From Atriophallophorus winterbourni (lineage: Eukaryota > Platyhelminthes > Trematoda > Plagiorchiida > Microphallidae), in NCBI GenBank assembly GCA_013407085.1, contig JACCGJ010013225.1, forward strand, positions 48,305 through 112,304: a stretch of DNA of 64,000 nucleotides, read 5' to 3'. The notes below the pieces were generated by a model. It was not told the origin of the DNA, made no database searches, and saw only the letters and a program-made list of their open reading frames with translations. Of this stretch, positions 59,341-64,000 are shown in pieces (positions within the stretch are counted from its first letter, which is position 1; each line of letters opens with the position of its first letter). The translations under genes and the position numbers were made by a program.

Positions 59341-59616
59341 ATGATTTTAAAACACAAAATAAATGACCGTCACCAGGTGTTCAACAAAATTTTCGAAAAG
59401 ATTCGAGCTTCAATTTTCGAATCCGCATTTAGCATTTCTGATGACGAAGTTGAGCCGTGGATCGACCAAGTTGAATACTGCTTCGATTGCAACGAACCAA
59501 ATAGTATTTTCTCTGAGACAAATACGAGAAGGAAGCAGAACAGAATGGCGGCACGAAGATCCAAGTTGATCCTTGTTCAAATAGGCAGACGATCCAAATT
59601 GACCGTTTCCAATTGA
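59341..59616 (+). pseudogene. Possible gypsy gag N-terminal fragment
   Basis: DEVEPWIDQVEYCFDCNEP resembles the W-x-x-QVE-x-F start of gypsy gag. It runs opposite to the neighbouring gag-like ORF and only 12 bp from it. Weak. Confidence 0.3.
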
Positions 59617-59662
59617 GCAATTCAATTTTGTTTCTCCAAATAGAACAATCAGAGTTGAGAAC

Positions 59663-60223
59663 TGTAGCGACTAAAGTCGCTGTTTACCGCGTAGACCACC
59701 CGTTTCTTAGTTCGACCATTCAAAACAATGATTCGAGTTTACTACGGTTCTATTAACAAGATCAATAGACAATAACAATGGACAAACCTCAACTGTACCG
59801 GGTTGTACAAATGATGTGAGCCAAAAATGCTCAAATGTTCCAAATGACAACAATAAATTCAGCCAATGCTGACAAGATAGACTGCCAAATTATAAATGCA
59901 AAGGGATAAAATTACCGTCAAAATGTCTATCAAATACTAGACACCCAAATTGGTGTCAAAATCCAAGTGCCCAAAATGGCAACCAAATTCAACAACAATG
60001 TCTGACAATTGCATTAATAATGAATTAAAACAAAAGGTACACCAAATATGTGAACAGATTTCCGATAAGACAATTACAGAAAGCGAGGTTTAACATCTTA
60101 ATTATAAAGAAATAATAAACAAAACCAAATTCAAGTCACAAAAATCAGTATTTTATAAAAGTCGGAAATAGAAAGGAAAAAGAAGAATTTCATAGCTACA
60201 TGATATTTAACATGTCTCTTACA
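59663..60223 (-). repeat. LTR (right copy)
   Basis: Starts TGTAGCGACTAAAGTCGCTG and ends TCTCTTACA. Confidence 0.78.
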
Positions 60224-60243
60224 CAACTCAATCTTAAGATAAC

Positions 60244-60510
60244 CTAATTCCCTCTTCTAATCTGCAGAAAATCTTTATTCAGGTGGCCGTGAAAAACTAC
60301 GATGGATGCGCATAATAATTGCCTCTGATTCGACTTACGAATGTCAGCTAAGAATTGAGAAATGTGATGCAAGTGTTGAATCTCTCGTGGTGAATGGCGA
60401 TCAAGTTTCGAATACAACTCAAATGTCAGTGGATTGTGATCCGTGCAAGGAATAGAAACACGATCTCTTAAAAGATGACGGAAAATGCCGATTGGCAATA
60501 TATATCGCAA
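60244..60510 (-). pseudogene. Gypsy RNase H fragment C
   Basis: IGIFRHLLRDRVSIPCTDHN, PLTFELYSKLDRHSPREIQH and LADIRKSNQRQ match the end of gypsy RNase H. It directly abuts the LTR element. It does not continue fragment B. Confidence 0.75.
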
Positions 60511-61220
60511 GTAGATAACGGGCTAATGTGCTGTATCAGGTTTGAGCCGGTTTAAGGTTGTGCGAAAATAATGCCACTGGATGGTCTGTGTTTATATGGC
60601 GTTGCAAAACAGCTTCAAAGCCTAATTACAGGTATCAGTGGTAAAGAAAAAGAAAAGATCGGATCATGATCACCTTAAAAACAGGAAAATGGATAATCGC
60701 ATAGGATTGTGTGTTGCTTCGTGTGAGAAATAGTTGAACATGACATGTATTGAGTGAGTATTCCAATTATATGCCAAAATTGAATAAATACGAACGAATA
60801 GTAATTTGAATAAATGGTGCGTTGTCGGGCTCACCAATTATGTTGTGGACCAATAAGAAGTCTGCACTAAACAAATATACAACAAAAATGGAATGACCTC
60901 ACAAAAAGAGCAAAAGAACAAATATCCAACGGAAGATTCAGTTAATTTCAATGATAGCAAAATAATCCACAAATGAAAAACCAGGAGATGGAATCCAAGG
61001 TACAAAGTCTGTTGATCACAATTCCCGGATGAATTAACGCACACGAAATTCGCAACCAAAGAAACAGACAAATCCTAAAGGTTCCAAATTATATTTTATC
61101 CACCAAAAAGTATATTTTACAAGCAGTAATTCGAATAAAGCAAACAATGCAAAAACGAATCCTAGTGTACAAAGTGGAAAGATCAAAAATGTTGATTCAC
61201 TACCTTGGGTGCTCGAATAG
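60511..61220. other. No recognisable gene
   Basis: AT-rich; nothing identified. Confidence 0.35.
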
Positions 61221-61224
61221 GAAT

Positions 61225-61430
61225 CAATAATCCATTTTGTGTTTGAACACCGTGGTTTTCCGTACGAACCCCATGCAACAATGGCATTCAAGTACAACTT
61301 TATTTACTACTTGTACACTGTTTCACTAAACCCCGTTTCCTTATCTCCACCTGATGATGGCAAACAATCTGAAATCGGTATTGAAATGTAAATGCCGGGG
61401 TGTGAGTATCACATTATATAGATTTCATTT
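61225..61430 (+). repeat. Retrozyme family A, single decayed unit
   Basis: TGTGTTTGAACACCGTGGTT, CAACAATGGCATTCAAGTAC, then a hammerhead-like CCACCTGATGATGGC at 61347 with loop AAACA, GAAA and TCGGTA. The stem I 3' strand is TTGA, not GTGG, so the ribozyme is broken. Confidence 0.6.
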
Positions 61431-61514
61431 AATTTAGTTTTAAGTTTGTTTAACTTTGGGTGTCACAGAAAGGTTTGCTGAGGCAGTCAGCATAGCATCC
61501 AGAATGATAATAGT

Positions 61515-61800
61515 TAATGGTCACCGTTACTTAACGATGGAATTAACTTCAGATTAGCTGGTGATAGGTTGGTGGGCGCTCCTTTGAAGCTTTCCACAGA
61601 CGGAAATTCTGGACGCTCGAATGGCTTATCCCTGGGCGGCGCGATCGTCGAGGATATCGATATCACAATAAGAAAAAACGCTTTGGCAGTGGTGGTTGCT
61701 TCTCTGCAGCTTCCCATCGAAAGAAATTCTGGACGCTCGATTGGCTCGTTAGCCACATACTGTCCTGTGCAAACTGAACTGAACTGAACTGAAGATAAGT
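61515..61800 (-). repeat. TTCAG-tailed repeat with internal duplication
   Basis: The core AAATTCTGGACGCTCGA appears twice, near 61605 and 61723, so an approximately 118-bp unit is duplicated. The right end carries four GAACT/CTGAA repeats (61777-61796). Confidence 0.6.
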
Positions 61801-62524
61801 ATAGAATATTGTTATTTCTATTAGGGTTGTTGATATATTGTTCTATCCTGGTGATTCGAGTGTCATGATAACAGATGTTTGGCATCTGTAATGCTCGTCA
61901 CCTTGCACTTTTAATTTTGGCATGCTAAACACACAAGTGATTATTTAATATGACACTTCATTTGCGCGGTATGTTCAACTTGGTTGTGTTTCACATGCGG
62001 TGATAAAATATAATTAGGAATTTTCCCGATTCTGCGATATTGCTGTAGAATATACTAACTATTTTTCCATATTTTTAGAAACAAAACGTTCATTAAATTC
62101 CCGTTATTTTTTGCTGCTTAATTACGCTAATGATAAAATCAACCTATTTTTTCTGGTACATTATCGTTACTCAAACATCTCACTGTTAGGAATGAATACA
62201 TATAATTCTTGCCTAATCGGCAACTGCAGCAAAAAATAGTCAGGGGTTTTGAGTGCACGCTTGCAATCGTTGGGTTTACTCTAGCTGCTCTGGTATACAT
62301 AAATCTCTGGGATGTAGGCAAAATACCGCTGGTTGCAGGTTGATCAGGGCTTATCATTTTAGTCAGTTACTGAAATTTCAATCAGCCATCAATACAGTTA
62401 TTACTGCCTCAGTACAGTGCTGCGTCTACCCATTAGACTTCATTGGAGTAAGAGATTTCAAGTGTTTTTCTACTGAGATTAAAAACTAAATCGTCGGGAA
62501 AGTACGGGATTTTCGTTTTACTTA

Positions 62525-62675
62525 TTCAAATGTGCATGCAAATGAGCTTTTTGTTCATGGTCATGGGTTTAAACACAGTCTACATGAGTGTGGGCTCATG
62601 TGATTAAAAAGGTTGGTCGTACCAATCTTACCCAACAGTGACATACAAGCGCCACTTGCTCATGTGTACAAACTG
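62525..62675 (+). repeat. Retrozyme family B fragment
   Basis: GCATGCAAATGAGCTTTTTG, TTCATGGTCATGGGTTTAAA, GTTGGTCGTACCAA and CAACAGTGACATACAAG follow the same order as 18500-18630. No hammerhead retained. Confidence 0.55.
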
Positions 62676-62819
62676 TTTGGTTCTTTCTTGGAGACTGATG
62701 TTTTCCCGTCATGCTGGGGTTCTCTGTCATTCTGCTCAGAGATAAATCTTTGTTCTAAGTGCCGCACAATTCGGATTTATTTGTGATTGTCATGGTGATA
62801 TGTGTATGTAATTACAGCG

Positions 62820-63370
62820 CAATAAGCCCAATCAATTCTGCAGCTAATACGTTTGTGACGTTGCTGCTAACCCCGTTCTCTCCCGAACGTCGTCTTCGTA
62901 GCACGGTCAAACAAGGTAGGTTTTACCCCGTGATGCGGTATGTAGACCAAATATACCATTCGCGTGGGATTTTAGAGCATTAAGCTCGGTATTAGCAACA
63001 CACGGTTGCCTGTTTTATCGATTTTCGTGCTGCTTCTGACTCAATAGACGGTTGCTTGTGAGACATCATCCTATCGGTAGAATACTCTTGAAACTCATTA
63101 GCCTAATCAAAGCCAGTTACAACTTAACGCAGACCTGGGATCACTCTGTAAAATGAAGCACGTGTTTATCACGCAGTAATCTGCCTTATGCCACGAAAGT
63201 CACATGATATTCAATCTTTGGTGTTGGAATGTTTTTACTATAGGATTATCCTGAGCTTTGGAAATTTTGACAGGGTATTTAATGATGTCGTTCATACGCG
63301 ATGTAGCGGAATACTTCCATTCTCCGTTTACATCAAACGGCGAAGAATGCAGTATGTATGTATGAAAGCA
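62820..63370 (+). pseudogene. RTE-like LINE reverse transcriptase fragment
   Basis: KQGRFYPVMRYVDQIYHSRG and ILEH match the GF-x-RG-x-VDQI-LR-LEHR block. After a stop a motif A remnant FIDFRAA-SID precedes SLIKASYNLTQTWD. Probably the RT of the C2HC-tailed LINE family, but linkage is not shown. Confidence 0.65.
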
Positions 63371-63374
63371 CATG

Positions 63375-64000
63375 CCTGATCCAGGCGAAGTGCCGCACAG
63401 TCAGAGACTGCACGTGGGCTATGAAACTGTCAGGTTGCCCAAAGGTTGTCATAGCCGGGGGTGGCAGTGGGGATAAGCTCCCACTGTTTATAAAATGCTC
63501 CCATATGGCATGCGTCTCAAATAGCCTCTGACAACCAAGTCCAGCTTCTGGCCTGCACGAGTGGCTCTCCTGAGCCCGGCGGAACTGCTTCTACCAACAG
63601 GAGAAGGGGCGAGGGCGAGTGACTGGCGCCTGAAAACCAGTTTGCTTCGGGCAGATGTAGCTCGTTAGCCTGGGAGGGCATTTCATCTAAGGGAAGAAAA
63701 CCCTGATTTTAAACCTCCGCTGCCTTGCGGGATACCCGATCGCGGGAATGGCTTCGGGAGAAAACCCTGAGGAAAAATCTGAAACAGAGTCTGGCAGACG
63801 GTTAGTTGGTGCACACCACCTCTTTCTGGCAACTTCCTGCTGCCTTGCGAGTTGCACTTGGTTGTGCAAAGGCTAGAGAAGCTGACTCGAACAAACGCCG
63901 AGTGGTGCTGGGGACGCCGCTTTGTACACAAATTTCCAAGAATCTTCATTGAAGCCGACTCATCCTCCAGGAGGAGATAGTTGCACAAAAGTAAAGTAAA
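63375..64000 (+). repeat. GC-rich block, probable 5' UTR of a LINE
   Basis: About 55% GC against an AT-rich background, with sharp left boundary near 63380. No convincing ORF and a short AGTAAAGTAAA run at the window end. The composition and position after RT fragments suggest a LINE 5' UTR running out of the window. Confidence 0.4.

Larger units (their letters stand above)
57492..60228 (-). mobile_element. LTR retrotransposon insertion, internally deleted
   Basis: Two LTRs (57497-58059 and 59663-60223) about 97% alike by eye, with TG...CA-type ends, are bounded by a 5-bp duplication CAACT (57492-57496 and 60224-60228). The internal region is only 1.6 kb with a gag-like ORF and no pol. It inserted between gypsy fragments. 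Orientation is taken from the gag-like ORF. Confidence 0.75.

Overview
The window is AT-rich, intron-bearing animal DNA packed with decayed retroelements. The mix points to a flatworm, most likely a trematode, although the species cannot be fixed from sequence alone. The mix comprises Penelope-like elements (PLEs) with GIY-YIG endonucleases, CR1/Perere-like and R2-like LINEs, Ty3/gypsy and BEL-like LTR elements, and a tRNA-type SINE carrying a hammerhead ribozyme like the schistosome Sm-alpha family. No bacterial-style gene, CRISPR array, rRNA or functional tRNA is visible.

One host gene can be rebuilt. It is a TOG-domain protein of the TOGARAM/crescerin (axonemal microtubule) type on the minus strand. 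It has ten coding exons from 40594 down to 17212. Every junction phase agrees, giving about 1015 residues, with a TATA-like box upstream and an AATAAA downstream. Its introns hold most of the central retroelement debris, including a divergent PLE, an R2-like LINE split by a CR1 tail, and a pair of inverted LINE copies.

Layout: 1-2580 PLE with hammerhead and pLTR repeat (+); 2600-5070 CR1/Perere-like LINE (+); 5820-7950 gypsy fragment (-); 8021-8468 hammerhead SINE flanked by direct repeats; 8485-9750 retrozyme copies among LINE fragments; 10880-16190 LINE, CR1 and PLE fragments; 16581-17004 retrozyme dimer with target-site duplication; 17130-40673 TOGARAM-like gene; 41380-41860 old retrozyme dimer; 46210-47660 second PLE with inverted ribozyme ends; 49030-50430 second copy of the first LINE; 51537-56604 shattered gypsy (-); 57492-60228 inserted LTR element with TSD; 60244-61800 RNase H fragment, retrozyme and TTCAG repeat; 62820-64000 LINE RT fragment and a GC-rich block resembling a LINE 5' end.

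The most interesting system is ribozyme-based. Three element classes carrying hammerhead motifs sit together here: PLEs, a SINE, and tandem ~240-bp repeats that fit the description of animal retrozymes. One retrozyme dimer (16592-16993) has two near-intact hammerheads exactly 241 bp apart and an 11-bp target-site duplication. Mobilisation of such repeats by PLE reverse transcriptase is the published hypothesis for animal retrozymes; here it is an inference from co-occurrence. All calls are by eye from the sequence.
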